Positions 34,007 to 43,261 of a DNA stretch of 46,032 nucleotides are shown here, one piece after another. The position numbers and the translations under genes are program-made. Where the stretch lies: NCBI GenBank assembly GCA_964506325.1, contig CAZDLO010000018.1:1-46032 (forward strand), given 5' to 3'. Position 1 is the first letter of the stretch, and each line of letters starts with the position of its first letter. The notes under the pieces are model-generated. The model ran no database searches and was not told the DNA's origin. It was given only the letters and a program-made list of their open reading frames with translations. This DNA comes from CAINVV01 sp964506325 (GTDB lineage: Bacteria; Bacteroidota; Bacteroidia; Bacteroidales; Prolixibacteraceae).

Positions 34007-35839
34007 ATGCAAAAAGGGTTAAGAAGCAATCAATCGACACAAGGTCGGAAAATGGCAGGAGCCAGAAGCTTATGGCGCGCCAACGGCATGAAGGAGAACC
34101 ATTTCGGCAAACCTATCATAGCCATTGTCAACTCTTTCACACAATTTGTTCCTGGCCATGCACATTTGCATGAAGTAGGACAAATGGTCAAGAAGCTGGT
34201 CGAAGCGGAAGGCTGTTTTGCGGCTGAATTCAATACCATTGCCATTGATGACGGAATCGCTATGGGGCACGACGGAATGCTTTATTCACTTCCCTCCCGC
34301 GACCTGATAGCTGACAGTGTCGAATACATGGTTAATGCTCACCAGGCAGACGCGATGATTTGTATCTCAAACTGCGACAAGATTACGCCGGGAATGCTTA
34401 TGGCCTCAATGCGCCTTAACATCCCGTCCATTTTTGTTTCCGGTGGTCCGATGGAAGCCGGTGAGATCCGAGGCAGGCAATATGACCTTGTTGATGCAAT
34501 GGTGATGGCTGCAGATGACACTGTGGATGAAACATTACTATCTGAGGTTGAGATGGATGCGTGTCCTACCTGTGGGTCATGCTCCGGAATGTTTACGGCC
34601 AATTCAATGAACTGCCTCACCGAGGCACTCGGGCTCTCACTTCCGGGCAACGGAACAGTCGTAGCGACACACGCCAACAGGAAAGGGCTGTTTGAGAAGG
34701 CTGCCAAACGGATTGTTGAAATCACCAACGAATATTATCTTGAAGGAAACGAGAATGTATTACCCCGGTCAATAGCTACGCGTGATGCGTTCATGAATGC
34801 CATGACGCTGGACATTGCCATGGGTGGTTCGACCAATACGGTTTTACATCTCCTGGCAGTGGCTCATGAAGCCGGCGTTGATTTTACCATGAAAGACATG
34901 GACGAACTTTCCCGAAAAGTACCTTGCATCTGCAAAGTAGCACCGAGTTCCTCCTATCACATACAGGATGTAAACAGGGCAGGCGGAATTTTTGGGATCC
35001 TTGGTGAACTTGAAAGAAAAAACCTTTTGAACCCAGGTGTGTACCGGGTGGATGAGCCAACCCTGGCTGCTGCCATTGAAAAATGGGACATCCGCAGGGT
35101 TGGCGCAACTTCCTGGGCAAAAAAAATGTATGCCTCTGCCCCCGGCAACATCGGCCGCAACCTGGTGATGGGATCGCAGGAAAAATACTATTCAGAACTT
35201 GACCTTGACCGGGTGAACGGTTGTATCCGCCAGGTTGAAAATGCCTTTTCCAAAGAAGGTGGACTGGCAGTTTTATATGGTAACATTGCACGCAACGGTT
35301 GTATAGTAAAAACAGCAGGTGTTGATGCTTCGGTGTACCATTTCGAAGGGACTGCCCGCATTTTTGAATCGCAGGAGGATTCATGCACCGGGATACTTGA
35401 AGGAAGAGTCAAAGCAGGTGATGTAGTAATCATCCGTTATGAAGGACCCAGGGGGGGGCCCGGAATGCAGGAAATGCTCTATCCTACCTCCTATCTTAAA
35501 TCAAGGAAACTGGACAAATCCTGCGCCCTGCTTACAGACGGAAGATTTTCCGGAGGAACCTCAGGACTTTCAATCGGCCATGTTTCACCTGAAGCCGCAG
35601 CAGGCGGAGAGATTGCCCTGCTGAAAGACGGTGATAAAATTATCATTGACATTCCGGGCAGAACCATCAACTGGATTGTGACAGACGATGAAATGGCAGC
35701 TCGCAAATCAGCTGAAGAGTCCAAGGGTAAAGATGCGTACAAACCGGCTTCCCGGAACAGGAACATCAGCAAGGCATTGAAAGCTTATGCACAGAATGTA
35801 TCTTCGGCTGACATGGGTGCAATCCGGATGCTCGATTAA
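34007..35839 (+). CDS. ilvD: Dihydroxy-acid dehydratase
   Basis: A 610-residue Fe-S enzyme that dehydrates 2,3-dihydroxy-isovalerate and 2,3-dihydroxy-3-methylvalerate to the 2-keto acids of valine and isoleucine. The Cys-bearing motifs ISNCDKITPGML and DACPTCGSCSGMFTANSMNC, the substrate block MGHDGMLYSLPSRDLI and the C-terminal TDGRFSGGTSGLSIGH are intact. The length is typical. It is the first structural gene after the attenuator and starts 11 bases past its T tract, so attenuation should control entry into the whole cluster. ilvB starts 64 bases downstream. Confidence 0.96.
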   Translation: MQKGLRSNQSTQGRKMAGARSLWRANGMKENHFGKPIIAIVNSFTQFVPGHAHLHEVGQMVKKLVEAEGCFAAEFNTIAIDDGIAMGHDGMLYSLPSRDLIADSVEYMVNAHQADAMICISNCDKITPGMLMASMRLNIPSIFVSGGPMEAGEIRGRQYDLVDAMVMAADDTVDETLLSEVEMDACPTCGSCSGMFTANSMNCLTEALGLSLPGNGTVVATHANRKGLFEKAAKRIVEITNEYYLEGNENVLPRSIATRDAFMNAMTLDIAMGGSTNTVLHLLAVAHEAGVDFTMKDMDELSRKVPCICKVAPSSSYHIQDVNRAGGIFGILGELERKNLLNPGVYRVDEPTLAAAIEKWDIRRVGATSWAKKMYASAPGNIGRNLVMGSQEKYYSELDLDRVNGCIRQVENAFSKEGGLAVLYGNIARNGCIVKTAGVDASVYHFEGTARIFESQEDSCTGILEGRVKAGDVVIIRYEGPRGGPGMQEMLYPTSYLKSRKLDKSCALLTDGRFSGGTSGLSIGHVSPEAAAGGEIALLKDGDKIIIDIPGRTINWIVTDDEMAARKSAEESKGKDAYKPASRNRNISKALKAYAQNVSSADMGAIRMLD

Positions 35840-35903
35840 CGATACAGACATATCAATAACCAAAAAAGGAAATATAGATTCTTATACAATAAATGATCAG
35901 ATT

Positions 35904-37646
35904 ATGACAACCAAAAATGAGAAAATAAAAAATACTCCGAAAGAAACCATAGAAATCAAAGGTTCGGAAGCAATGGTCCGTTCTCTGGTTGCAGAAGGCG
36001 TAGACACTATCTTCGGATATCCGGGTGGAGCTATCATGCCAATTTATGATGCATTGTACGATTACGGCCATGCCGTAAATCACATTCTTGTCAGGCATGA
36101 GCAAGGTGCTGTCCATGCTGCCCAGGGATGTGCCCGTGTTTCGGGCAAGGTTGGTGTTTGCTTTGCCACCTCCGGTCCGGGAGCAACCAACCTGATAACC
36201 GGCATTGCGGATGCAATGATTGATTCTACACCTTTGGTTTGCGTTACCGGCCAGGTTACCTCCGGGCTACTTGGAACAGATGCCTTCCAGGAATCTGATG
36301 TAATCGGCATCTCAATGCCTGTAACAAAATGGAATTACCAGATAACCAAGGCAGAGGAAATCCCGGAAGCCATCGCAAAGGCGTTTTACATTGCCTCAAC
36401 CGGACGACCCGGACCAGTATTGCTGGATATAACCAAAGATGCTCAATTCGGAAAACTCAATTTCGCCTACAAAAAATGCACAAGGATCCGATCTTATGTT
36501 CCGGAGTATCCGACCAATAAGACCTACATCAAAAATGCTGCCGATCTTATCAACTCTGCCAAAAAACCATTCCTGATTTTTGGGCAGGGAATATTGCTCT
36601 CCGGGGCAGAAAAGGAACTGGTTCAGTTCATCGAAAAAACAGGTATCCCTGCGGCAACCACCCTCCTCGGCATTTCCGCCCTGAAAAGCGACCATCCCTT
36701 AAACATGGGTATGCTCGGCATGCATGGCAATTACGCCCCCAACATCAAAACCAATGAGTGTGATGTACTGATTGCCGTGGGAATGCGCTTTGACGACAGG
36801 GTAACAGGGAATATCAAGACCTACGCCAAGCAAGCCAAAGTTATCCATATTGAAATCGATCCCGCTGAAATCGACAAGAACATCAAGACAGAGGTCGCTA
36901 TTCTAGGAGATGCCAAACATACCCTCCGGCTGCTTTCTACCCTGGTAACAAAAAGAAAACATACAGAATGGGTGGATGAATTCCTGCAGGCAAGAAAGAA
37001 AGAGGAAGAAAAGGTTATAGTTTACGATTTAAAGCCGACAAAACCCGGGTTGACCATGGGAGAAGTCGTTCGTTTGGCTACCAATCTCACCGCCAACAAA
37101 GCGGTTATCGTAACCGATGTCGGACAGAACCAGATGGCAGCAGCCCGATATGCCCGTTTTAACCAGTCCAGGTCCTGGGTTACTTCCGGCGGACTTGGAA
37201 CCATGGGCTTTGGACTTCCGGCAGCTATGGGAGCAAAAATGGGAGCTCCCGGGAAAGATGTCATCCTCTTCGTAGGGGACGGCGGAATCCAGATGACCAT
37301 CCAGGAACTGGGCACCATTGCCCAGGAAAAACTGGCGGTTAAGATTGTGATCCTGAACAACGACTTTTTGGGAATGGTGCGCCAGTGGCAGGAACTGTTC
37401 TTTGAAAAAAGATACTCATTTACGGAAATAAACAGTCCGGATTTTGTAAAACTCGCCGATGCCTATGGAATTCCGGGGGCAGTGGTATCAGACAGAAAAG
37501 ATCTCGAACCGGCAATGAAAGCCATGATTGCCTGTGAAGGCCCTTATCTTCTTGAAGTTAAAATCGAGCAGGAAGACAATATCTTCCCGATGGTTCCGGC
37601 AGGTGCCACAGTATCAAATTGTCTCCTTGGTGCGGACGAATTATAA
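35904..37646 (+). CDS. ilvB: Acetolactate synthase large subunit
   Basis: A 580-residue ThDP enzyme condensing pyruvate with pyruvate or 2-ketobutyrate. Motifs include FGYPGGAIMPIYDAL, the catalytic Glu in VRHEQGAVHAAQG, the FAD/middle domain, and the ThDP-binding VGDGGIQM...ILNN near the C-terminus. The frame is open further upstream into the end of ilvD, but the start at MTTKNEKIKN is chosen: it follows ilvD by 64 bases and gives a normal length with a short polar N-terminal extension. The regulatory subunit gene follows after 23 bases. Confidence 0.95.
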   Translation: MTTKNEKIKNTPKETIEIKGSEAMVRSLVAEGVDTIFGYPGGAIMPIYDALYDYGHAVNHILVRHEQGAVHAAQGCARVSGKVGVCFATSGPGATNLITGIADAMIDSTPLVCVTGQVTSGLLGTDAFQESDVIGISMPVTKWNYQITKAEEIPEAIAKAFYIASTGRPGPVLLDITKDAQFGKLNFAYKKCTRIRSYVPEYPTNKTYIKNAADLINSAKKPFLIFGQGILLSGAEKELVQFIEKTGIPAATTLLGISALKSDHPLNMGMLGMHGNYAPNIKTNECDVLIAVGMRFDDRVTGNIKTYAKQAKVIHIEIDPAEIDKNIKTEVAILGDAKHTLRLLSTLVTKRKHTEWVDEFLQARKKEEEKVIVYDLKPTKPGLTMGEVVRLATNLTANKAVIVTDVGQNQMAAARYARFNQSRSWVTSGGLGTMGFGLPAAMGAKMGAPGKDVILFVGDGGIQMTIQELGTIAQEKLAVKIVILNNDFLGMVRQWQELFFEKRYSFTEINSPDFVKLADAYGIPGAVVSDRKDLEPAMKAMIACEGPYLLEVKIEQEDNIFPMVPAGATVSNCLLGADEL

Positions 37647-37669
37647 ATTTCACCCAATAAAAAGAAGCC

Positions 37670-38224
37670 ATGAAGCAAGAATATATCATAAGCGCCTACA
37701 GTGAAAACCACATTGGTCTGTTAAACAGGATTACCATTATTTTCACCCGAAGGAAAGTTAACATTGAGAGTCTCACCGTTTCCGAATCAGCGATTGCGGG
37801 AATTTCCAAATTTACCATTGTCGTAAATGAGGAGAAGGAAAAAGTGGAAAATATTGTCCGGCAGATAGAGAAGCAGATTGAAGTACTAAAAGCCTTTTAC
37901 CACACCGATGAAGAAATGATCTCCCAGGAGATTGCCTTGTACAAGGTTTCCACGCAGGCCCTGGTCGAAAGCGACATGATTGAGAAAATGGTCCGGAAGC
38001 ACAATGCACGAATCCTTGAAATCACCAAAGAGTATACTGTCATTGAAAAAACCGGACACAAGGAAGAGACCCAGGCGCTGTTCAACGGGTTGAATCAATT
38101 TGGCGTTTTGCAGTTTATCCGATCGGGACGGATAGCAATTACGCGTTCTCCGATTGAACGGCTTTCAGAATTCCTGCGGGAAAGGGACACCCTGTTCGCC
38201 AAAATGGAGGCAAAGATTAAGTAA
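37670..38224 (+). CDS. ilvN: Acetolactate synthase small (regulatory) subunit
   Basis: A 184-residue partner of IlvB. An N-terminal ACT domain (residues about 4-75) opens with YSENHIGLLNRITIIFTRR and IESLTVSES; the C-terminal domain (about 85-175) activates the large subunit. Binding of valine or another branched-chain amino acid to the ACT domain normally gives feedback inhibition. The 23-base spacing to ilvB indicates tight co-expression. Many Bacteroidota carry this subunit in the same position. No motif is missing. Confidence 0.93.
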   Translation: MKQEYIISAYSENHIGLLNRITIIFTRRKVNIESLTVSESAIAGISKFTIVVNEEKEKVENIVRQIEKQIEVLKAFYHTDEEMISQEIALYKVSTQALVESDMIEKMVRKHNARILEITKEYTVIEKTGHKEETQALFNGLNQFGVLQFIRSGRIAITRSPIERLSEFLRERDTLFAKMEAKIK

Positions 38225-38328
38225 CGCCTGCAACCATCAATGAAACAGTGATTTACAAATTTTTTAAGTATTGACTGTTAACGTTTGAAATAAGAAATTT
38301 AGTACGAATAACATAATAAAAAACAAAA

Positions 38329-39375
38329 ATGGCTAAGATTAATTTTGGAGGAACAGAAGAGAATGTGGTGACCCGTGAAGAGTTCCCATTGGTAAAAGCA
38401 CAGGAAGTATTAAAGAATGACACCATTGCCATCCTTGGTTATGGAGTGCAGGGTCCGGGTCAGTCACTGAACCTTCGTGACAACGGATTCAATGTGATTA
38501 TCGGTCAGCGGAAAGATTCCAAGACCTGGGACAAGGCAGTTGCCGATGGATGGATTCCGGGAAAAACACTTTTCGAAATCGAAGAAGCATGTCAGAGAGG
38601 TACGATCCTCCAGTTTTTGCTTTCTGATGCAGGTCAGATTTCTTTATGGCCAACCGTTAAAAAGAACCTTACTGCAGGCAAGGCTCTTTATTTCTCCCAC
38701 GGTTTCGGTATTACCTACAAGGAAAGAACAGGAATTGTACCTCCCGCCGATGTGGATGTCATTCTTGTTGCACCTAAAGGATCAGGTACCAGCCTCCGCA
38801 GAATGTTCCTTCAAGGTCGCGGACTGAACTCCAGCTATGCCATTTTCCAGGATGCCACAGGGAAAGCCTGGGATAGAGTAGTAGCGCTCGGGATCGGCGT
38901 AGGATCCGGTTACCTGTTCGAAACAACATTCAAAAAGGAGGTTTTCTCTGACCTCACCGGGGAGCGCGGCACATTAATGGGAGCTATCCAGGGAATTTTT
39001 GCCGCGCAGTATGAAGTACTCCGCAGCAACGGACACTCTCCTTCCGAAGCATTCAATGAGACAGTTGAAGAGCTGACGCAAAGCCTTATGCCACTGGTTG
39101 CTGAAAACGGAATGGATTGGATGTATGCCAACTGCTCAACGACTGCACAACGCGGTGCGCTGGATTGGTGGAAAAAATTCAGGGATGCTTCCAAACCTGT
39201 ATTTGAAGAGCTTTACAAGGAAGTTGCGGCAGGAAACGAGGCTCAACGTTCAATCGATTCCAACAGCAAGGCTGATTACCGGGTTAAACTTGAGGAAGAA
39301 CTGACAGAATTAAGGGAATCAGAAATGTGGAGGGCTGGTTCGGCTGTCCGTAAACTTAGACCGGAGAACAACTAA
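38329..39375 (+). CDS. ilvC: Ketol-acid reductoisomerase
   Basis: A 348-residue NADPH-dependent enzyme that isomerises and reduces acetolactate and acetohydroxybutyrate. The nucleotide-binding ILGYGVQGPGQSLNLRD, the lysine-bearing LVAPKGSGTSLRR and the metal ligands in SDLTGERGTLMG are present, as are the closing LMPLVAENGMDWMYANCSTTAQRGALDWW and EMWRAG. The sequence is of the Bacteroidota/plant-like short type. It is separated from ilvN by 104 bases, a larger gap than between the preceding genes, so a secondary promoter or processing site there is possible; I could not define one. Confidence 0.96.
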   Translation: MAKINFGGTEENVVTREEFPLVKAQEVLKNDTIAILGYGVQGPGQSLNLRDNGFNVIIGQRKDSKTWDKAVADGWIPGKTLFEIEEACQRGTILQFLLSDAGQISLWPTVKKNLTAGKALYFSHGFGITYKERTGIVPPADVDVILVAPKGSGTSLRRMFLQGRGLNSSYAIFQDATGKAWDRVVALGIGVGSGYLFETTFKKEVFSDLTGERGTLMGAIQGIFAAQYEVLRSNGHSPSEAFNETVEELTQSLMPLVAENGMDWMYANCSTTAQRGALDWWKKFRDASKPVFEELYKEVAAGNEAQRSIDSNSKADYRVKLEEELTELRESEMWRAGSAVRKLRPENN

Positions 39376-39406
39376 AATATCCTGAAATCTGACAAAACGA
39401 AAAACT

Positions 39407-39496
39407 TACCGTAACACTTCCTGTACATTTTCCTTGGAGGTTACCCGGTACTGAGTGCCTAATTTTTCAAATTGTCGATTGGCAGGCCAATTTTTT
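39407..39496 (+). promoter_or_regulatory. Structured intergenic element with terminator-like end between ilvC and leuA
   Basis: TACCGTAAC (39407-39415) can pair with 39440-39450 over 9 bp with a two-base bulge. Downstream, ATTGG (39478-39482) and CCAAT (39487-39491) form a short hairpin followed by Ts to 39496. An alternative pairing AAATTG (39469-39474) with CAATTT (39488-39493) competes with it. No leader peptide is present. It could be a partial terminator setting the ilv/leu expression ratio. Confidence 0.35.
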
Positions 39497-39542
39497 GTTG
39501 AATTCCATTGTTTTTTTACAAACATTTGATAATTAAAATGTT

Positions 39543-41069
39543 ATGGATAATAAGGTATATATTTTTGACACTACACTGCGTGACGGAGAACAGGTTCCCG
39601 GATGCCAGCTGAATACAATTGAAAAAATTGAGGTAGCCAAAGCGCTTGAACAACTGGGTGTCGACGTCATTGAGGCAGGATTTCCCATTTCCAGTCCGGG
39701 TGACTTCAATTCGGTAGTGGAAATTTCCAAGGCAGTCACCTGGCCCACCATCTGTGCCCTGACACGTGCCGTAGAGAAGGACATTGAAGTTGCTGCAGAA
39801 TCCCTGAAATATGCTAAACGCGGGCGGATTCATACCGGAATCGGTACATCACCCTACCACATTGTATCCAAACTGAATTCTACGCCGGACGAGATTCTTG
39901 ACCGGGCAGTCAGGGCGGTTAAGTATGCCAAAAGATTTGTTGAGGATGTTGAATTCTATGCTGAAGATGCAGGCCGTTCTGACAATGTTTACCTGGCAAG
40001 AGTTATAGAGGCAGTTATTAAGGCAGGAGCCACCGTAGTCAATATACCGGATACTACCGGTTACTGTCTTCCTTACGATTTCGGAGAAAAAATCAAATTC
40101 CTGATGGAAAATGTTCCCAATATTGACAAAGCGATCATTTCAACCCATTGCCACAATGACCTGGGAATGGCTACGGCAAATACGATTGCAGGTTTAATGA
40201 ACGGGGCCAGACAAGTTGAAGTTACCATCAATGGTATTGGAGAAAGAGCTGGGAACACCTCGCTGGAGGAAGTTGTGATGATACTTCGCTCCCACAAAGA
40301 ACTGAATCTTTATACCAACATCAATTCAAAGAATATCTACACGACGAGTAAGCTTGTCTCGAGCCTGATGAACATGCCGGTTCAGCCGAACAAGGCCATT
40401 GTCGGAAGAAATGCCTTCGCTCATTCAAGTGGCATTCACCAGGACGGTGTACTAAAAAACCGCGAAAACTATGAGATCATTGATCCGGTTGAGGTTGGAA
40501 TAAATGAATCATCCATTGTTTTAACTGCCAGAAGCGGCCGGGCCGCATTGAACCATCACCTTGAAATGCTGGGCTTTAAACTCGAAAAAGAAAAACTCGA
40601 TGAGGTTTACCAGGAGTTTCTGCTGATGGCCGACAAGAAAAAAGACATCAAGGAAGATGACCTTTTAATGCTGGTTGGTGAGAGAAGTATGAATGAACGC
40701 CGGATCAAACTGGATTTCCTGCAGGTTGTTACAGGCAAGAACCTCATTCCAATGGCTACGTTGAGGCTCAACATCGCAGGAGAGAAATTTACTGCCACTG
40801 AATCAGGGAACGGACCTGTAGATGCGGCCATAAAAGCTGTAAAGTCCATCATCCACCGTAAGGTAACCTTGCAGGAATTCCTGATTCAGGCTATCAACAA
40901 AGGAAGCGACGATGTGGGCAAGGTACACATGCAGGTTGAATCCGAAGGCAATATTTACAATGGCTTCGGAGCCAATACTGACATAATTACCGCTTCTGTT
41001 GAGGCATTTCTGGATGCACTTAACAAAATTGGTAACAGCGAATTGGCTTCTGACGTAAAAACAGAATGA
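39543..41069 (+). CDS. leuA: 2-isopropylmalate synthase
   Basis: A 508-residue DRE-TIM metallolyase condensing 2-ketoisovalerate with acetyl-CoA, the first step to leucine. FDTTLRDGEQVPGC (8-21) holds the Arg/Asp catalytic pair, ISTHCHNDLGMATAN the metal histidines, and GIGERAGNTSLEE the family signature. The pocket residue H97 (RIHTGIGTS) is the isopropylmalate-synthase type. A C-terminal LeuA dimerisation/regulatory domain (about 380-505) indicates leucine feedback. It is clearly distinct from the second synthase homologue of the cluster, which has a pyruvate-type pocket. Confidence 0.94.
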   Translation: MDNKVYIFDTTLRDGEQVPGCQLNTIEKIEVAKALEQLGVDVIEAGFPISSPGDFNSVVEISKAVTWPTICALTRAVEKDIEVAAESLKYAKRGRIHTGIGTSPYHIVSKLNSTPDEILDRAVRAVKYAKRFVEDVEFYAEDAGRSDNVYLARVIEAVIKAGATVVNIPDTTGYCLPYDFGEKIKFLMENVPNIDKAIISTHCHNDLGMATANTIAGLMNGARQVEVTINGIGERAGNTSLEEVVMILRSHKELNLYTNINSKNIYTTSKLVSSLMNMPVQPNKAIVGRNAFAHSSGIHQDGVLKNRENYEIIDPVEVGINESSIVLTARSGRAALNHHLEMLGFKLEKEKLDEVYQEFLLMADKKKDIKEDDLLMLVGERSMNERRIKLDFLQVVTGKNLIPMATLRLNIAGEKFTATESGNGPVDAAIKAVKSIIHRKVTLQEFLIQAINKGSDDVGKVHMQVESEGNIYNGFGANTDIITASVEAFLDALNKIGNSELASDVKTE

Positions 41070-41180
41070 TTACACTGCCAAAAGACGTCTTTCTTCTGAC
41101 CAAATTATTATAGCACCGGTTTTTGAGCTTTAATATATTACTGCTCTATTATAAAAAGAATATTATTAAAAGAATTTATC

Positions 41181-42575
41181 TTGGAACCAACAACATTATT
41201 TGACAAGATTTGGGATGCACACGTTGTCAGCAAAATAGAAGGTGGTCCTTCAGTCCTTTACATTGACAGGCATTTTATACATGAAGTGACAAGTCCGGTA
41301 GCGTTCTCAGGTTTAGAGAAGCGCGGACTTAAAGTCTTCCGTCCGCAGAATACTGTCGCAACCCCTGATCACAATGTACCAACCATTGAACAGCATCTCC
41401 CGATCAAGGAGGAGCTTTCACGCAAGCAGGTGGAAACTCTCACGGCAAATTGTACCAGGCACGACATACCATTGTATGGATTAAGTCACAAATGGCACGG
41501 AATTGTGCACATCATCGGTCCCGAACTTGGGATTACGCAACCGGGCATGACAATTGTCTGTGGTGACAGCCACACCTCCACCCATGGTGCTTTTGGCAGC
41601 ATTGCCTTTGGCATCGGAACCAGTGAAGTCGAGATGGTATTTGCCAGTCAGTGCATCCTGCAACCCAAACCAAAAAAAATGAGGATCAATGTTGAAGGAA
41701 CATTGGCGGAAAATGTAACTTCCAAAGATATAGCCCTTTATGTGATAGCCCAAATTTCAACCTCCGGTGGAACCGGCCATTTCATAGAGTTTGCCGGATC
41801 GGCGATCAGGTCATTGTCTATGGAAGCGAGAATGACCTTATGCAATATGAGCATTGAATGCGGAGCACGGGGAGGAATGATTGCTCCTGATGAAACTACT
41901 TATGCCTACCTGAAAGGCAGAGAAGTGGCTCCCAAAGGCAATGAATGGGATCAAAAAGTAGAGGAGTGGAGAAAACTCAAAACTGATGAAAACGCACAGT
42001 TTGACACAGAATACACCTATAACGCCGCAGAAATTACCCCAATGATCACCTATGGAACCAACCCGGGTATGGGTGTAGGTGTTGATGGTTCAATTCCAAT
42101 GGGCGAGGATCTTACAGGAAGTGATCGGGCTACCTTTATCAAATCCCTGGAATACATGGGATTCAAACCAGGAGAAAAACTACTTGGCAAGAAGATCGAC
42201 TACGTCTTTGTTGGCAGTTGTACCAATGGCCGTATTGAAGACTTCAGGATGTTTGCCAACTATATCAGGGGCAAAAAGAAAGCACCGTGGGTAACTGCCT
42301 GGATTGTTCCCGGCTCTAAACAGGTTGAACAGCAGATCCGTGAAGAAGGTATTGTTGAGATATTGGAATCAGCCGGATTTGAACTCCGCCAACCGGGATG
42401 CTCCGCCTGCCTGGCCATGAACGACGACAAAATTCCCGAGGGGAAATATGCGGTCTCCACCTCCAACCGTAATTTTGAAGGTCGCCAGGGCCCGGGTGCA
42501 CGCACGATGCTGGCGAGCCCTCTTGTTGCGGCTGCCGCGGCTGTTAGCGGGGTTATTTCCAACCCCGGTGTCTGA
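41181..42575 (+). CDS. leuC: 3-isopropylmalate dehydratase large subunit
   Basis: A 464-residue aconitase-family subunit that, with LeuD, isomerises 2-isopropylmalate and probably also citramalate. The cluster cysteines lie in VGSCTNGRIEDF and PGCSACLAMNDD; VCGDSHTSTHGAFG and YIDRHFIHEVTSP are intact. The start is TTG: it gives the expected N-terminus (TTLFDKIWDAHVV), and no in-frame ATG occurs between the upstream stop and this point. The 111-base gap after leuA holds a 12-bp palindrome AAAGACGTCTTT at 41081-41092. leuD begins 34 bases downstream. Confidence 0.95.
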   Translation: MEPTTLFDKIWDAHVVSKIEGGPSVLYIDRHFIHEVTSPVAFSGLEKRGLKVFRPQNTVATPDHNVPTIEQHLPIKEELSRKQVETLTANCTRHDIPLYGLSHKWHGIVHIIGPELGITQPGMTIVCGDSHTSTHGAFGSIAFGIGTSEVEMVFASQCILQPKPKKMRINVEGTLAENVTSKDIALYVIAQISTSGGTGHFIEFAGSAIRSLSMEARMTLCNMSIECGARGGMIAPDETTYAYLKGREVAPKGNEWDQKVEEWRKLKTDENAQFDTEYTYNAAEITPMITYGTNPGMGVGVDGSIPMGEDLTGSDRATFIKSLEYMGFKPGEKLLGKKIDYVFVGSCTNGRIEDFRMFANYIRGKKKAPWVTAWIVPGSKQVEQQIREEGIVEILESAGFELRQPGCSACLAMNDDKIPEGKYAVSTSNRNFEGRQGPGARTMLASPLVAAAAAVSGVISNPGV

Positions 42576-42609
42576 TCAATACTCATCCAGAATTATAATT
42601 TTATCACAA

Positions 42610-43197
42610 ATGTCAATAGAGAAATTTATCAAAATAATAAGTTCGGCAGTTCCGCTTCCCATCGAGAATGTGGATACGGATCAGATCATTCCTGCCAGGT
42701 TCCTCAAAGCGGTCGAACGAAAAGGATTTGGCGACAATCTTTTTCGTGACTGGCGCTACAGAAAGGACGGAACTCCCAACCCTGACTTTGTTCTAAACCA
42801 TCCAAAATATACCGGAACGATCCTGGTCGCCGGGAAAAATTTCGGCAGCGGTTCAAGCAGGGAGCATGCGGCCTGGTCTGTCTATGATTATGGTTTCAGG
42901 GTAGTAGTATCCAGTTTCTTTGCCGACATTTTCAAAAACAATGTACTGAATAATGGCTTACTGCCAATCCAGGTGTCTGAAGATTTTCTGACCGGCATGT
43001 TTGAAACCATCGGGGAGAATCCAGTTGCCAGTTTTGAGGTTGACCTTGAGAGCCAGGTAATATGCAACGTTTCCCGTTCGACAGAATACCGGTTCGATAT
43101 TAATCCTTACAAAAAAGAGTGCCTTTTAAAAGGTTATGACGACATTGATTACCTGCTGAATCTCAAAAAAGAGATTGAAGCCTTTGAGACTAAATAA
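42610..43197 (+). CDS. leuD: 3-isopropylmalate dehydratase small subunit
   Basis: A 195-residue swivel-domain partner of LeuC. The start at MSIEKFIKIISSAVPLP is chosen because the family N-terminus follows directly (VDTDQIIPARFLK) and the upstream frame runs through leuC. The substrate-specificity loop region and FGSGSSREHAAW are intact. The order leuC-leuD with 34 bases between supports stoichiometric expression. The next gene starts 64 bases downstream. Confidence 0.95.
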   Translation: MSIEKFIKIISSAVPLPIENVDTDQIIPARFLKAVERKGFGDNLFRDWRYRKDGTPNPDFVLNHPKYTGTILVAGKNFGSGSSREHAAWSVYDYGFRVVVSSFFADIFKNNVLNNGLLPIQVSEDFLTGMFETIGENPVASFEVDLESQVICNVSRSTEYRFDINPYKKECLLKGYDDIDYLLNLKKEIEAFETK

Positions 43198-43261
43198 CAA
43201 GTGATGCTTTCTGTATTTGCATCTTCTACTTTTAAGCTTTCATGAATCTTTTATATTTCTG

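Noticed and set aside
38225..38328. A near-match TAACGTTTG as a promoter for ilvC.
   Set aside because: The spacing inside the box is one base too long for TAnnTTTG and no -33 element fits.
41081..41092. AAAGACGTCTTT palindrome between leuA and leuC, considered as an operator or terminator.
   Set aside because: A 12-bp palindrome without a loop cannot form a good hairpin, and there is no T tract or promoter beside it; noted in the leuC entry only.
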